The position numbers and the translations under genes were made by a program. Positions 8,296 to 17,397 of a stretch of DNA of 64,000 nt are shown in pieces. The notes below the pieces were generated by a model. The model saw only the letters and a program-made list of their open reading frames with translations. It was not told the origin of the DNA and searched no databases. Positions within the stretch are counted from its first letter, which is position 1, and the number at the start of each line of letters is the position of its first letter. Source of the stretch: Chloroflexota bacterium (GTDB taxonomy: Bacteria > Chloroflexota > UBA11872); assembly GCA_026707585.1 (NCBI GenBank), contig JAPOWQ010000025.1, positions 124,001 to 188,000 on the forward strand, written 5' to 3'.

Positions 8296-9146
8296 AGCCC
8301 CCCGCGCCACCCCACGAGGCCATCGCCCAGGTCGTCGCCCTCGCCCTGGCTGAGGACATTGGCTCTGGCGACCTCACCAGCCAGTCCGTGGTCCCCGAGC
8401 ACGCACGCTTCCGCGCCGCCCTCACCGCCCGCGAACCGCTCACGCTGGCCGGCCTGCCGGTCGTACACGAGGTCTACCGGCAACTCGGCGACTCCGAGGC
8501 CCTCGACGACGCCAGCCCGGAAGGTGCGCAACTTCAGCCCGACGAGGTCGCCGGATTCATCGATACCGACGCTCGCCTGGCCCTCACCGGCGAACGCACC
8601 GCCCTCAACTTCCTCCAGCGCCTCAGCGGCATCGCCACGCTCACCCGCACGTTCGTGGACGAGATCGCCGGAACCGGCGCCAGCATCCTCGACACCCGCA
8701 AGACCGTCCCTGGCCTCCGCGCCTTGGACAAATACGCCGTCGCCATGGGCGGCGGCGTCAACCACCGTTTCGGCCTCTTTGACGCCGTTCTCATCAAAGA
8801 CAACCATGTCGCCGCGGCCGGCGGAGTAACCGCCGCCCTGCGCGCCGCACACGCGGCCAACCGGAACGGCGTTCGCGTTCAGATTGAGGTGGATACGCTG
8901 GCCCAGCTCGACGAAGCCCTGGCCGCCGGCGTGGAATTCGTCCTGCTGGACAACATGACGCCGGCCCAGGTTCAGACCGCCGTGACTCGGGCCGCCGGGC
9001 GCGCCCGCCTGGAGGTTAGCGGCCTCGTCAACCTCGGCAACGTGCGGGCCTACGCCGAAACAGGCGTCGACGACATCTCCGTCGGTTCGCTCACCCACTC
9101 GGCCCGCGCCGTTGATATCGGTCTGGACGCCACGGAGTTGCTCTGA
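8292..9146 (+). CDS. nadC: Nicotinate-nucleotide pyrophosphorylase (quinolinate phosphoribosyltransferase)
   Basis: 284 residues, the usual NadC length. It makes nicotinate mononucleotide from quinolinate and PRPP in de novo NAD synthesis. Signatures: LAEDIGSGDLTS near the N-terminus, then DTRKTVPGLRALDKYAV and GGGVNHRFGLFDAVLIKDNH, which hold the quinolinate and PRPP contact residues. The C-terminal barrel has FVLLDNMTPAQV and LEVSGLVNLGNVRAYAETGV. nadA and nadB are not in the window. Starts with the ATGA overlap described for the upstream gene. Confidence 0.96.
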   Translation: MKPPAPPHEAIAQVVALALAEDIGSGDLTSQSVVPEHARFRAALTAREPLTLAGLPVVHEVYRQLGDSEALDDASPEGAQLQPDEVAGFIDTDARLALTGERTALNFLQRLSGIATLTRTFVDEIAGTGASILDTRKTVPGLRALDKYAVAMGGGVNHRFGLFDAVLIKDNHVAAAGGVTAALRAAHAANRNGVRVQIEVDTLAQLDEALAAGVEFVLLDNMTPAQVQTAVTRAAGRARLEVSGLVNLGNVRAYAETGVDDISVGSLTHSARAVDIGLDATELL

Positions 9147-9180
9147 CCGTCCATCCCAATCGGTCGGCGCAACCTCCGGC

Positions 9181-9792
9181 TCAGCCGGCGAACAACGGCG
9201 CCGTCCGCGGCCACGAGCGTTCGTGGGCCAGCAGCCGCCGCTTCACGTCCAGGCCCCGCGAATAGCCCCCCAGCCCGCGAGCGGCCACGACCCGGTGGCA
9301 GGGAATGAACACCAGCAACGCATTCGCCCCAATCGCCGTGCCCACGGCCCGCGTCGCTCGAGGCTGCTCGAGCGCGCTGGCAACCCAGCTATAGCTCTGA
9401 ACTTCGCCAAACGGGATGCCGCGCAGAATGTCCCAGGTTCGCTGTTGAAAGTCAGTACCGGCGCGACGGTCCAATGGAATCGCCAGGCGCTGCCGCCCGG
9501 TCAGCAAGTACTCCCACAGCTGTTCCAGCCCATTGCCGGCCATCTGGTGGGCGCTCCAGCCGGAAGCGGCGCTCGACGGCTCACCGAGGCGTCGCCTATG
9601 CAGGCGCTGCGCCCCGCGCGATCGATTGCGCGCCGCCGTGGACGCCGCCCGCAGTGCGTCAACGCAGGCTGCCTCCGACGCGTGCGCCAGCGTGGCGCTC
9701 ACCAGTCCGATTTCGGTTGCAGCCACGCCGCACCAATCCCACGGCTCCACTCGGCGGGCGACCAGGGCGACTTCCTGGATCTCCCCCGCCAT
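9181..9792 (-). CDS. ogt: Methylated-DNA--[protein]-cysteine S-methyltransferase
   Basis: 203 residues. The active-site motif is IPCHRVV with the acceptor Cys at about 165, preceded by the helix-turn-helix (FQQRTWDILRGIPFGEV, SYSWVASAL) that flips O6-alkylguanine. GLGGYSRGLDVKRRLLAHE is the normal end of the domain. The N-terminal part (1-90) is the weakly conserved ribonuclease-like domain and carries an Arg-rich stretch (ARNRSRGAQRLHRRRLG), longer than in E. coli Ogt. It begins 3 bases after the end of the second moxR gene on the same strand, so they are probably cotranscribed. Confidence 0.92.
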   Translation of the reverse strand: MAGEIQEVALVARRVEPWDWCGVAATEIGLVSATLAHASEAACVDALRAASTAARNRSRGAQRLHRRRLGEPSSAASGWSAHQMAGNGLEQLWEYLLTGRQRLAIPLDRRAGTDFQQRTWDILRGIPFGEVQSYSWVASALEQPRATRAVGTAIGANALLVFIPCHRVVAARGLGGYSRGLDVKRRLLAHERSWPRTAPLFAG

Positions 9793-9795
9793 CGG

Positions 9796-10743
9796 TCAGG
9801 CGGCTGACGCGCCCGGCACCGGAACGTAGTCCAGGATTCCCGCCACGATGGCCCGCGTGTCCACGCTGCGAATACGTGCGGCCGGACTCACGATGACCCG
9901 GTGCGACAGCACCGACTCCGCCAGCCGTTTCACGTCGTCCGGTACCACGTAGTCGCGTCCCGCAACGGCCGCCATCGCCTGGCCGGCGCGAAACAGGCCC
10001 AGGCTCCCGCGCGGACTGGCGCCCAGGTACACGTCGTTATGCTCCCGCGTCGCGCGGCTGATATCCACGATATAGCTCGACACCAGCGGATCCACGTACA
10101 CGTCTTTCACCGCTTCCTGCGCGGCAAACACTTCCTCCAGCGTCACCACCTGCTGGATGTCGTCGATCGGCCGTTCCCGTTGCTGCGTGGCCAGCACCTG
10201 CAACTCATCCCCTCGATCGGGATAGCCCAGGTTCACCCGCATCAGGAACCGGTCCAACTGCGCCTCCGGCAATGGAAACGTGCCTTCGTACTCGATCGGG
10301 TTCTGGGTCGCCAGCACCAAAAACGGCTCCGGCAGCGCATACGTCACGCCGTCCACCGTGATCTGGCGCTCCTCCATCGCTTCCAGCAGCGCCGACTGCG
10401 TTTTGGGCGTCGCCCGGTTGACCTCGTCCGCCAGCACGATCTGGGCCATCACCGGACCCTCGCGGAACTCGAACTCCCGCGTCTTCTGGTTGAAGATCGT
10501 CACGCCGGTCACATCGCTGGGCAGTAGGTCTGGCGTGAACTGAACGCGCTTGAAGCTCAGCCCTACCGATCGCGAAATGGCCTTGGCCAGCGTGGTCTTG
10601 CCCACGCCCGGCACGTCCTCGATCAGGATGTGCCCGTCCGAAAGCAGCGCCACCGCCACCAGCTCGATGGCGTCGCGCTTGCCCACGATGACTGTGGCCA
10701 CGTTGTCGATAATCCGGTTCGCGACCGTGCGAATGTCTTGCAT
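9796..10743 (-). CDS. MoxR family AAA+ ATPase (second copy)
   Basis: 315 residues from the ATG at 10743 ([13 protein letters not shown]). Walker A VPGVGKTT (44-51), [15 protein letters not shown], Walker [35 protein letters not shown], and lid [18 protein letters not shown] are all present. It is clearly paralogous to the ATPase at 5674-6645. No DUF58 or VWA gene adjoins it: ogt follows by 3 bases and a divergent tRNA lies upstream. It may serve a distant client. A TATATT (minus strand, 10800-10805) upstream is a possible -10. Confidence 0.92.
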   Translation of the reverse strand: MQDIRTVANRIIDNVATVIVGKRDAIELVAVALLSDGHILIEDVPGVGKTTLAKAISRSVGLSFKRVQFTPDLLPSDVTGVTIFNQKTREFEFREGPVMAQIVLADEVNRATPKTQSALLEAMEERQITVDGVTYALPEPFLVLATQNPIEYEGTFPLPEAQLDRFLMRVNLGYPDRGDELQVLATQQRERPIDDIQQVVTLEEVFAAQEAVKDVYVDPLVSSYIVDISRATREHNDVYLGASPRGSLGLFRAGQAMAAVAGRDYVVPDDVKRLAESVLSHRVIVSPAARIRSVDTRAIVAGILDYVPVPGASAA

Positions 10744-10900
10744 GCTGGTTCTCAGCCGAGGCCGCTGGCCCCGGGAGTGACGGTCCGGGAAGGTGCGGCA
10801 ATATAGCCGACCGGCGCCGCACCGCTCTCCGACCACATCGGCGAATTGACGCCCCGCGCCAGGGCCGTCACATTAGTGACGCCGCGCGCAGCGGCGGCCG

Positions 10901-10971
10901 GCGGGGATAGTTGAGTGGTACAACATGGGCTTCCCAAGCCTAAAACGCGGGTTCGATTCCCGTTCCCCGCT
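10901..10971 (+). tRNA. tRNA-Gly (anticodon CCC)
   Basis: A complete cloverleaf can be drawn: 7-bp acceptor stem GCGGGGA/TCCCCGC; D stem GTTG/CAAC with loop AGTGGTA; 5-bp anticodon stem TGGGC/GCCTA with loop TTCCCAA (anticodon CCC, reading GGG); 4-base variable loop; T stem GCGGG/CCCGT with loop TTCGATT. The discriminator is T and CCA is not encoded. It lies divergent from the moxR/ogt unit. Confidence 0.95.
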
Positions 10972-11045
10972 CCCAACCCAGGGTCGCTACCCCTCGACCA
11001 TCGATGCGACGCGGTCAGGACGCCGCGCGGCCCTCGCTCGTTCGC

Positions 11046-13457
11046 TCAGGCCCCGTCCTGAATCGTCGGCAGCACAAACTGCCGGACCGAATCCCGCCCC
11101 AGCACGATCAGCTTGCCGTCGATCTCGCTCACCCAGATCGACCGGATATCCGCAAAGAAATCGTCCGAGCCGGCATATTTGAACTGCCGCACAAACTCGC
11201 CCGCGGACTCTTCTTGCTTGGCGATTTCCACAATTCGTTTGTTGGCTGAATCGACCAGGTAGAGGCTGTCGGTGTCGACTTCGGTGAAGATGCGCGTGGC
11301 CTTCAGCGAGTCGCCGTCCAGGCCGCTGATCTCAAACGTCTCGCGCTGCCCGCCCCGCAGCCGTAACACCGACGCATCGGACAGCAGCACGAAGATGTCA
11401 CCGTCAATCGCCATGTCGATGGCGCTGCTGAGATCAATGTCGGCCGTCGTCAGCACGTAGGAGCTTGGCGCGACTTCGTACCCTCCCGCCGTCGCCTGGT
11501 ACTTGTGGATCGCGTTGGCGCCTGGGTCAAGCACGTAAAAGTTGTTGTTGAAGTTGTCAAACGCCACCGGCGTCCGCCACGTCTCCGTTCCCGTGATCCG
11601 CAACAGCCGCGGATTCTGGTCGGCTTGCAGACTCACCAGGTTGTAGCGGCTGTCCAGCACCAGCACGCTCAGGGCTCGATTCACCACCGCAATCGGGTCC
11701 TGGACCGTGATACTGCTCACCACGTCACCCTTGCGCAGCACCGTGGCGCCTTGCCTGGCCGTCTCAAAGGACACGACTCGACCCGTCGTGGCGTCGATCA
11801 CGTACTTGGCGTCCACCCGCACGTCCATTTGCTCGGCCGCGCTGCCCACGCCCGCGCTGTCAAAGTCGCCGATAGTGGCGCTGGTCACCACCGTTCGGAC
11901 CCGGTTGAGTCGATCCTCTTCGCGGCCAATCTGGCTGAGCAGCCGGTTGATGTCGGGCGCCAGCGTGCGCTCCACGTCCGCCGTCAGCGCCTGATTCGCC
12001 AGGTCCTTGGCGTCCCGCAGAACCAGCAACACGGCCGCCCGGTTTTCGTCGGGGTCCCGATCCAGCGCTTCGCGGTAGCGGGCTTCGGCGTCGGCGAACA
12101 GCGTGGCGGCACGCTCCGCGTCCAGGGCCGGCGACTGCGTGCCTTCCGCGACCACGCCCGCTTGCCCTGCCGGCGCGTCGTCGGCCGCGTCCGCCTCCAG
12201 CGCTCCGGGCGCCGACTCGCTGTTGCGCAGAAACAACACGGCGGCCATCACCGTCAGTAGCACCAGCGAGACCCCGAACAGCAGCGTGCCCGGGCCTGGC
12301 AGCGATCGCCGCGGCCGGTATCGATACGCATCCTGGCCGCCCCGCAGCGGCTCGCCGACCGCGCTGAGGGCTGGTGGCGTCTGTGGCCGTGCGGCCCCGG
12401 GCCGTTCCTCTCCGCCGGGGCCCGCCGCCCGCAGCGAGCGAAGGCTCGACCAATCGTCATCCATCTCGCCCGCCCCGCCCGTGGTGGCCGCGGTCGGCGT
12501 CGGCGCGGGTGGCGGAATCGTCGGTTGCACCGGCTCCGACTGACCCGTAACCAGGCGGACCAGGCCGCGCACCGCCATTACCGGCAGCACCAGGAGCATG
12601 AGAACCAATGTCACCGGCAGCGCCACCAGCCGCTGGACGGCGGAGCGCTGCGGACCATCGCCAGCCAGCCGCTCGCGCGGATACAGGGGCTGCTCCGGTA
12701 CCGCTGAGGCCTGCGGGGGTCTCGCCAGCCCGTTCGTGGACGCGGCGGACGTCGAGGACGCCGACATCCAGCGCTCGTCGGCTGCGGGCGCCGTCACCGC
12801 CGCGGGCGCCGCCACGCTGACGCGAAGCACCACGATGTCGCACGATACGCTGCCGCGCTGGGTAACGACCGAGCAGATGTCGTGGGCGGCACGCTGGGCG
12901 CTCCGGCCCTGCAGCAGCCCCTGGATCTCGCGGTCCGTCAGCGCCCGGCGAAACTCCGTCGACGCCAGCACCACCACGTCGTCCGGGTCCAACTCCACCC
13001 GGAAGATCTCCACCTCTTGATCGGGCGCCGGATCGCCGAGACTCGTTGGCGGAAGCTCCGATGGCAGCGCGTTGAGGATCCCATCACGCAGCACGAACAC
13101 CTGGCTCGGCAGCAACTGGGCCAGGTACAGCTGATCGCCCGCGTGCACCGCGCCGGTTGCTCCCAGCGGCTCGCCCGGACTGGCCAGGTCCATGTCGATC
13201 GAGGCGCTCTGGGCCGCGTGGCGCATGCTCTGTACCAGTGCGTTGGCGATCCCCTCCGACTCGTCCGCGAAGTAGCTGGTGGCCACGGCTTGGCCGAACG
13301 AGGCCGCCTGCCGGTCGCTGCCGCCCTGGACCAGCAAATACAGGTCGCCGCGCCCGGGTCGATCCGCCGGCTCGCGCTGAGCATGGAGGCGGGGGCCGTC
13401 CTGCCGCGTCACCCCGCCGCTCAGGGCGGCCAGTCCTACGTCAACGGCGAGGGCCAT
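11046..13457 (-). CDS. PP2C-like domain - transmembrane - beta-propeller protein
   Basis: About 803 residues from the ATG at 13457 (a TTG at 13469 is also possible). The N-terminal 220 residues look like a PP2C-type phosphatase fold (AVDVGLAALSGG..., GDLYLLVQGG, DQLYLAQLLPSQVFVLRDG, DDVVVLASTEF), but the metal-binding Asp-Gly pairs of active PP2C are mostly not evident, so it may be a pseudophosphatase. A Pro/Ala linker and two hydrophobic stretches (LVALPVTLVLMLLVLPVMAV and LLFGVSLVLLTVMAAVLFL) follow. The C-terminal about 270 residues have propeller-like repeats (FDNFNNNFYVLDPGANAIHK, IDMAIDGDIFVLLSD, DTDSLYLVDSANKRIVEI). This suggests an outside-sensing propeller tied to a cytoplasmic regulatory domain. 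Confidence 0.7.
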   Translation of the reverse strand: MALAVDVGLAALSGGVTRQDGPRLHAQREPADRPGRGDLYLLVQGGSDRQAASFGQAVATSYFADESEGIANALVQSMRHAAQSASIDMDLASPGEPLGATGAVHAGDQLYLAQLLPSQVFVLRDGILNALPSELPPTSLGDPAPDQEVEIFRVELDPDDVVVLASTEFRRALTDREIQGLLQGRSAQRAAHDICSVVTQRGSVSCDIVVLRVSVAAPAAVTAPAADERWMSASSTSAASTNGLARPPQASAVPEQPLYPRERLAGDGPQRSAVQRLVALPVTLVLMLLVLPVMAVRGLVRLVTGQSEPVQPTIPPPAPTPTAATTGGAGEMDDDWSSLRSLRAAGPGGEERPGAARPQTPPALSAVGEPLRGGQDAYRYRPRRSLPGPGTLLFGVSLVLLTVMAAVLFLRNSESAPGALEADAADDAPAGQAGVVAEGTQSPALDAERAATLFADAEARYREALDRDPDENRAAVLLVLRDAKDLANQALTADVERTLAPDINRLLSQIGREEDRLNRVRTVVTSATIGDFDSAGVGSAAEQMDVRVDAKYVIDATTGRVVSFETARQGATVLRKGDVVSSITVQDPIAVVNRALSVLVLDSRYNLVSLQADQNPRLLRITGTETWRTPVAFDNFNNNFYVLDPGANAIHKYQATAGGYEVAPSSYVLTTADIDLSSAIDMAIDGDIFVLLSDASVLRLRGGQRETFEISGLDGDSLKATRIFTEVDTDSLYLVDSANKRIVEIAKQEESAGEFVRQFKYAGSDDFFADIRSIWVSEIDGKLIVLGRDSVRQFVLPTIQDGA

Positions 13458-13595
13458 GGATTCCGGCAAATGGTTGTCTCAAGTAGGGGGCGGCGCCGGG
13501 CTCCGCGAACTAATGGATCGAAATACATTGTCGCGCGCATACCCCTATGCTAGCGTGAATCACTCGGCCGGCTCGTTGCCGACCAGTTCTGGGAG

Positions 13596-14159
13596 TTGCC
13601 CCTGCGTTCACCATCGCCTCGCGCTGACCAGCGGCCGCGGCCCCGCGGCCCGCGAATCAATGAGCAGATTCGCATACGCCAGGTTCGCCTGATTGCCGAA
13701 AACGGCGAACAGATTGGAATCACCCCCACCCCCATAGCGTTGGAGATGGCGCGCGAGCGCGGCCTCGATTTGGTTGAGATCGCCCCGAATTCCCAGCCCC
13801 CGGTCGCCAAGATTCTCGACTACGGCAAGTTCCGCTACGAGCAGAATCGCCGCCAGGCCGAAAACAAGCGGCGCCAGAAGGCCGGCACCGTCAAGGAAGT
13901 CCGCTTCGGCCCCCGCACCGGCGACCACGACATCCAGTTCAAGATCAAGCGCCTCGAGAAATTCCTGCGCGAGGGCAACAAGGTGAAAGCCTGGGTCCGC
14001 ATGCGCGGCCGCGAACTGGCCCACCCCGAAGTCGCGCTGCGCGTCCTCGAACGCGTCAAGACCAGCCTGGAACCCTACGGCGTGATCGAGCGCGACATCA
14101 CCCGCGAGCAGGACGGCCGCGTCTTGAGCATCATCATGGCCCCGCAAGGCAAGAACTAG
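13596..14159 (+). CDS. infC: Translation initiation factor IF-3
   Basis: About 187 residues. GPRINEQIRIRQVRLIAENG opens the N-terminal domain, GLDLVEIAPNSQPPVAKILDYGKFRYE ends it, and the C-terminal domain carries VKEVRFGPRTGDHDIQFKIK through MAPQGKN. IF-3 binds the 30S subunit and polices start-codon choice. The start is unusual: a TTG at 13596 directly abuts the GGGAG (13591-13595), while a CTG at 13602 has the correct 6-base spacing. Rare start codons are a known autoregulatory feature of infC. rpmI and rplT, which normally follow, are absent; an unknown gene lies downstream instead. Confidence 0.95.
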   Translation: MPLRSPSPRADQRPRPRGPRINEQIRIRQVRLIAENGEQIGITPTPIALEMARERGLDLVEIAPNSQPPVAKILDYGKFRYEQNRRQAENKRRQKAGTVKEVRFGPRTGDHDIQFKIKRLEKFLREGNKVKAWVRMRGRELAHPEVALRVLERVKTSLEPYGVIERDITREQDGRVLSIIMAPQGKN

Positions 14160-14188
14160 CGGCAGGATCCCCGCGGCCTGGAGTCGGT

Positions 14189-14815
14189 ATGCCCGCGTCG
14201 GTGCGATGGCACCCGGAAGAACAGCGCAATCCTGACGGCAGCGTGCGCCGCGTCCAGGCCGCGTGGCTGGTCGCCGAGCCTACCGCCGACGATCCCCGAC
14301 CCCGCTATCTGGCCTACCTCGGCAATAGTCCCCACGTCACCCGGCAGGTCCGGGAGGAATGCCAGGTTCTGTATCCTGAGATCCAGATTGACTGGACCGC
14401 CGTGGCGCGGGCCCTGGAACACCCCCCGCCCATCGAAGGACTTGACCTTGAGACGCTGGCGCAGCGCTGGGCGCAAATGGCCGCCAACCAGGGGCTCGAC
14501 CCCCTGGAGGTCGAAGTTCGCATCGGCGGCGGCTGGAAACGCCCGCTCTCCAACCTGGCCCGGCTGCTCTCCGACTCGGCGGCCGTCGCCCGCATGGAAC
14601 GCACGTCCGGCTCGATCCTGGCCTACATGCTCGAGTTTCATTCCGACTACGCCTACGCCCTCGCCAAGCTGGGCCTGCTCATGACCGGCCAGCACACGGA
14701 ACTCGAACAGTTGGAAGCCGAGGAAGCCATTGAGCTGAAGGGCGCTCCGCGCGCCCGCCAGGTCGAGTTCTGGCGAGCCTCGGCTGAGCGCATCGCAACG
14801 TCGCTGAATACCTAG
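14189..14815 (+). CDS. Hypothetical protein between infC and aspS
   Basis: 208 residues, starting at an ATG 29 bases after infC. No signal peptide or membrane helix. The first 75 residues are beta-rich and aromatic (VRWHPEEQRNPDGSVRRVQ, PRYLAYLGNSP). The remainder is helical and acidic at the end (QLEAEEAIELKGAPRARQVEFW). The N-terminal region resembles short domains that precede or replace IS-type proteins, but I cannot assign a family. Its position between infC and aspS suggests cotranscription with translation genes; function unknown. Confidence 0.65.
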   Translation: MPASVRWHPEEQRNPDGSVRRVQAAWLVAEPTADDPRPRYLAYLGNSPHVTRQVREECQVLYPEIQIDWTAVARALEHPPPIEGLDLETLAQRWAQMAANQGLDPLEVEVRIGGGWKRPLSNLARLLSDSAAVARMERTSGSILAYMLEFHSDYAYALAKLGLLMTGQHTELEQLEAEEAIELKGAPRARQVEFWRASAERIATSLNT

Positions 14816-14870
14816 CCGCATTCCCGCGGCCGCATCTCCCGATCAGCCAGCACTACTCTCGTTCGTCACC

Positions 14871-14882
14871 CCGGAGGTCCCC
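14871..14882 (+). promoter_or_regulatory. Ribosome binding site of aspS
   Basis: A strong Shine-Dalgarno GGAGG lies about 5 bases before the ATG at 14883 and fixes that start. Strong SD sequences are not universal in this window, so this one is worth noting. Confidence 0.75.
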
Positions 14883-16679
14883 ATGTCCACGTTGCCTGCA
14901 TCAACCTGGTCCCGTCGCACCCATACCTGCGGCGCGCTGCGGCGCGCTGACGCCGGCTCAACTGTCGTCCTCAACGGCTGGGTTCACCGCCGGCGCGATC
15001 AAGGTGGCCTGATCTTCGTCGACCTCCGCGACCGCTACGGCATCACCCAGGTCGTCATCAACCGCGATGACAGCGCCCAGGCGCACGAAACGGCCTCCGG
15101 CGTCCGCTCCGAATACGTCCTGGCCGTCACCGGCCAGGTCCGCGAACGCCCCGCCGGCACCACCAACCCCGACCTGGACACCGGCGAGATCGAGCTCGGC
15201 CAGATCGAACGAGTCGAAATCCTCGCCGTCTCCAAGCCTCCTCCCTTTGAGATCACCTCCGACCGCGACATCGATGAGTCCGTCCGCCTCACCCACCGCT
15301 ATCTCGACCTGCGGCGCATCCGCATGCGCGAGCTCACCGAACTCCGCTTCAACATCAGCCGCGTCATACGCGAGCACCTCTGGGAGCGCGACTTCCTGGA
15401 ACTGGAAACGCCCACCCTGGTCAAGAGCACGCCCGAGGGCGCCCGCGACTTCATCGTGCCCAGCCGCCATTACCCCGGCCAGGCCTACGCCCTCCCCCAG
15501 TCGCCCCAGCAACTCAAGCAACTCCTCATGGTGGCCGGGCTCGACCGCTACTTTCAGCTCGCCCGCTGCTACCGAGACGAAGACCTGCGGGCCGACCGCA
15601 CCGCCGAGTTCACCCAGCTCGACATCGAAATGGCCTTCGTCGAGCGCGAGGACATCCTCGAACTCATCGAAACGCTCTACCTGCGACTGGCCCGCGAACT
15701 TTCGACCAAGCGGCTGCTCCAGGAGCCATTCCCCCGCATCACCTACGCCGACGCCATGGAGCGCTACGGCACCGATAAGGCCGACCTGCGCTTTGGCCTG
15801 GAACTCGTTGACGTCAGCCACGCCGCCGCCGGCCACGGCTTCCGCGTCTTTGACCAGGTGGTCCAGTCGGGCGGCGTCGTCAAGGCTGTCGTCGCCCCCG
15901 GATCCGCCGCCTTCACCCGCCGCGAAGTCGACAGGCTGCAGGACGTAGTCAAGGCGCACGGTGCCGCCGGACTCGCAACCGTCGCCCTCAACAACGACGG
16001 CACCCTTCGTTCGCCGCTCGTCCGCTTCTTCGGCGAAGACGCCCTCCGCGAACTGGCCACGGCCGCCGGCGCCGAGCAGGGCGACCTGGTCTGCCTCGTC
16101 GCCGACAAGCGCGAGACCGCCAACGCCGCCCTGGGCGGGCTACGCCTGGCCCTGGGCGAGAAGCTGGACTTGATCGACCCCGATGTCCTGGCCTTCGGCT
16201 GGATCATCGACTTCCCGCTCTTCGAACCCAACGAGGAAACCGGCGGCCTCACCTTCTCGCACAACCCCTTCTGCTCGCCCGCCGACGACTCGTTCGATCT
16301 CCTCTACACCGACCCTGCCAAGGCGACCGCCAAGCAGTACGACCTCGTCTGCAACGGCCACGAGATCGGCGGCGGCTCCATCCGCGCCCACCGCGCGAAG
16401 GACCTGCACCGCATCTACCAGGTCATGGGTTTCGACGAGGACAGCATCCAGGAACAGATCGGCCACATGCTCCAGGCCTTCGAATACGGCGCCCCGCCCC
16501 ACGGCGGCATCGCCATGGGCCTTGACCGCATCGCCATGATCTTCGGCGACACCGCCAACCTCCGCGACGTCACCGTCTTCCCCAAGAACCAGGCCGGCGT
16601 CGACCTCATGCTCCAATCCCCCTCCCCCATCGACGCCGCGCAGTTGGACGAACTGGGGTTGGCGGCTAAGGAGTCGTAG
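14883..16679 (+). CDS. aspS: Aspartate--tRNA ligase, bacterial type
   Basis: 598 residues, the length of bacterial AspRS with the inserted GAD domain. The N-terminal OB fold binds the anticodon (VVLNGWVHRRRDQGGLIFVD). Class II motif 1 is near THRYLDLRRIRMRELTELR, motif 2 is CYRDEDLRADRTAEFTQLD, and motif 3 is GGIAMGLDRIAMIFGD. SHNPFCSP and NGHEIGGGSIRAH match the family. Its end overlaps the convergent esterase gene by 14 bases. gatCAB is not in the window, so whether the enzyme is discriminating cannot be decided from context. Confidence 0.97.
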   Translation: MSTLPASTWSRRTHTCGALRRADAGSTVVLNGWVHRRRDQGGLIFVDLRDRYGITQVVINRDDSAQAHETASGVRSEYVLAVTGQVRERPAGTTNPDLDTGEIELGQIERVEILAVSKPPPFEITSDRDIDESVRLTHRYLDLRRIRMRELTELRFNISRVIREHLWERDFLELETPTLVKSTPEGARDFIVPSRHYPGQAYALPQSPQQLKQLLMVAGLDRYFQLARCYRDEDLRADRTAEFTQLDIEMAFVEREDILELIETLYLRLARELSTKRLLQEPFPRITYADAMERYGTDKADLRFGLELVDVSHAAAGHGFRVFDQVVQSGGVVKAVVAPGSAAFTRREVDRLQDVVKAHGAAGLATVALNNDGTLRSPLVRFFGEDALRELATAAGAEQGDLVCLVADKRETANAALGGLRLALGEKLDLIDPDVLAFGWIIDFPLFEPNEETGGLTFSHNPFCSPADDSFDLLYTDPAKATAKQYDLVCNGHEIGGGSIRAHRAKDLHRIYQVMGFDEDSIQEQIGHMLQAFEYGAPPHGGIAMGLDRIAMIFGDTANLRDVTVFPKNQAGVDLMLQSPSPIDAAQLDELGLAAKES

Positions 16680-17355
16680 GCGGAGGAATCGAGTCGAGTA
16701 GCCGGCTAAGCCACTCTCGGGCGTCGGCCATCGCCTCGGCGCTAACGTTGTGCGCCATCGGGTACTCCCGATACGTCAGGTCCACCCCGTGCCGTTCCAG
16801 CAGGTCACGCGTCCGGCGCCCCGCCTCCACGGGAATAATGTCGTCATGCACCCCGTGCGCCACAAAGGCCGGGGCTCCTACCAGGTTGCCGCTGTCGGAC
16901 TCAACCTCAATCGGGAAGTAGCCGCTTAGCGCAATCACCCCCGACACGCTTCCCGGCTGTAGCGCCTGTGCTCCTAGTGACATCACCGCACCCTGGCTGA
17001 ATCCCAGCAACACGACCCGCTCGGGATCGACCGGGTAGCTCGCCTTGACCGTATCCAGGAACTCGGCCAGCGCCTCCAGGCTGGCCCGCAGCGTAGCTTC
17101 GTTCAGGCTCCGCGGCTGCTGTAGCCGGTACCACTCGTACCCACCCGCCATCACCCCGCCCAGTTCCAGCGGCGCCTGCACCGAAATCACCAGCAGGTCG
17201 TCCCGCTCGAACTCATAGGCCAGCGGCAAAATCCCCGCCGCGCTATCCCCCCGCCCATGCAACAACACCAGCGTCGGATAGGTGTCAGCCTGCTTTCGGG
17301 GCGCGATCAATTCGTGGTGCAGGTTCGCCTGCACGGGTTCAAGTTGGTTGGACAT
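16666..17355 (-). CDS. Alpha/beta hydrolase, phospholipase/carboxylesterase family
   Basis: 229 residues of the Abhydrolase_2 type (YpfH/carboxylesterase). The nucleophile elbow is LGFSQGAVMS with Ser120, the acid is in HGVHDDIIPVE (Asp171 or 172), and the His is in YPMAHNVS (His202). The oxyanion region is LLHGRGDSAAG. No signal peptide, so cytoplasmic. Members hydrolyse short acyl or thioester bonds; the substrate cannot be told. Convergent with aspS (14-base overlap). Confidence 0.87.
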   Translation of the reverse strand: MSNQLEPVQANLHHELIAPRKQADTYPTLVLLHGRGDSAAGILPLAYEFERDDLLVISVQAPLELGGVMAGGYEWYRLQQPRSLNEATLRASLEALAEFLDTVKASYPVDPERVVLLGFSQGAVMSLGAQALQPGSVSGVIALSGYFPIEVESDSGNLVGAPAFVAHGVHDDIIPVEAGRRTRDLLERHGVDLTYREYPMAHNVSAEAMADAREWLSRLLDSIPPPTTP

Positions 17356-17397
17356 GTCCTGGATCCTTCAGCAGGCTGCGACGCACCGTTGGCGGAC

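Noticed and set aside
10800-10900. Additional tRNA or tmRNA near tRNA-Gly
   Set aside because: No second T-loop or cloverleaf could be drawn in the window.
14958-15959. Gly/Val/Asp-rich minus-strand frame opposite aspS
   Set aside because: Composition mirrors the aspS codons; no start signal.
16907-17134. Out-of-frame minus-strand ORF inside the esterase gene
   Set aside because: Same strand but another frame of a gene with a complete catalytic triad.
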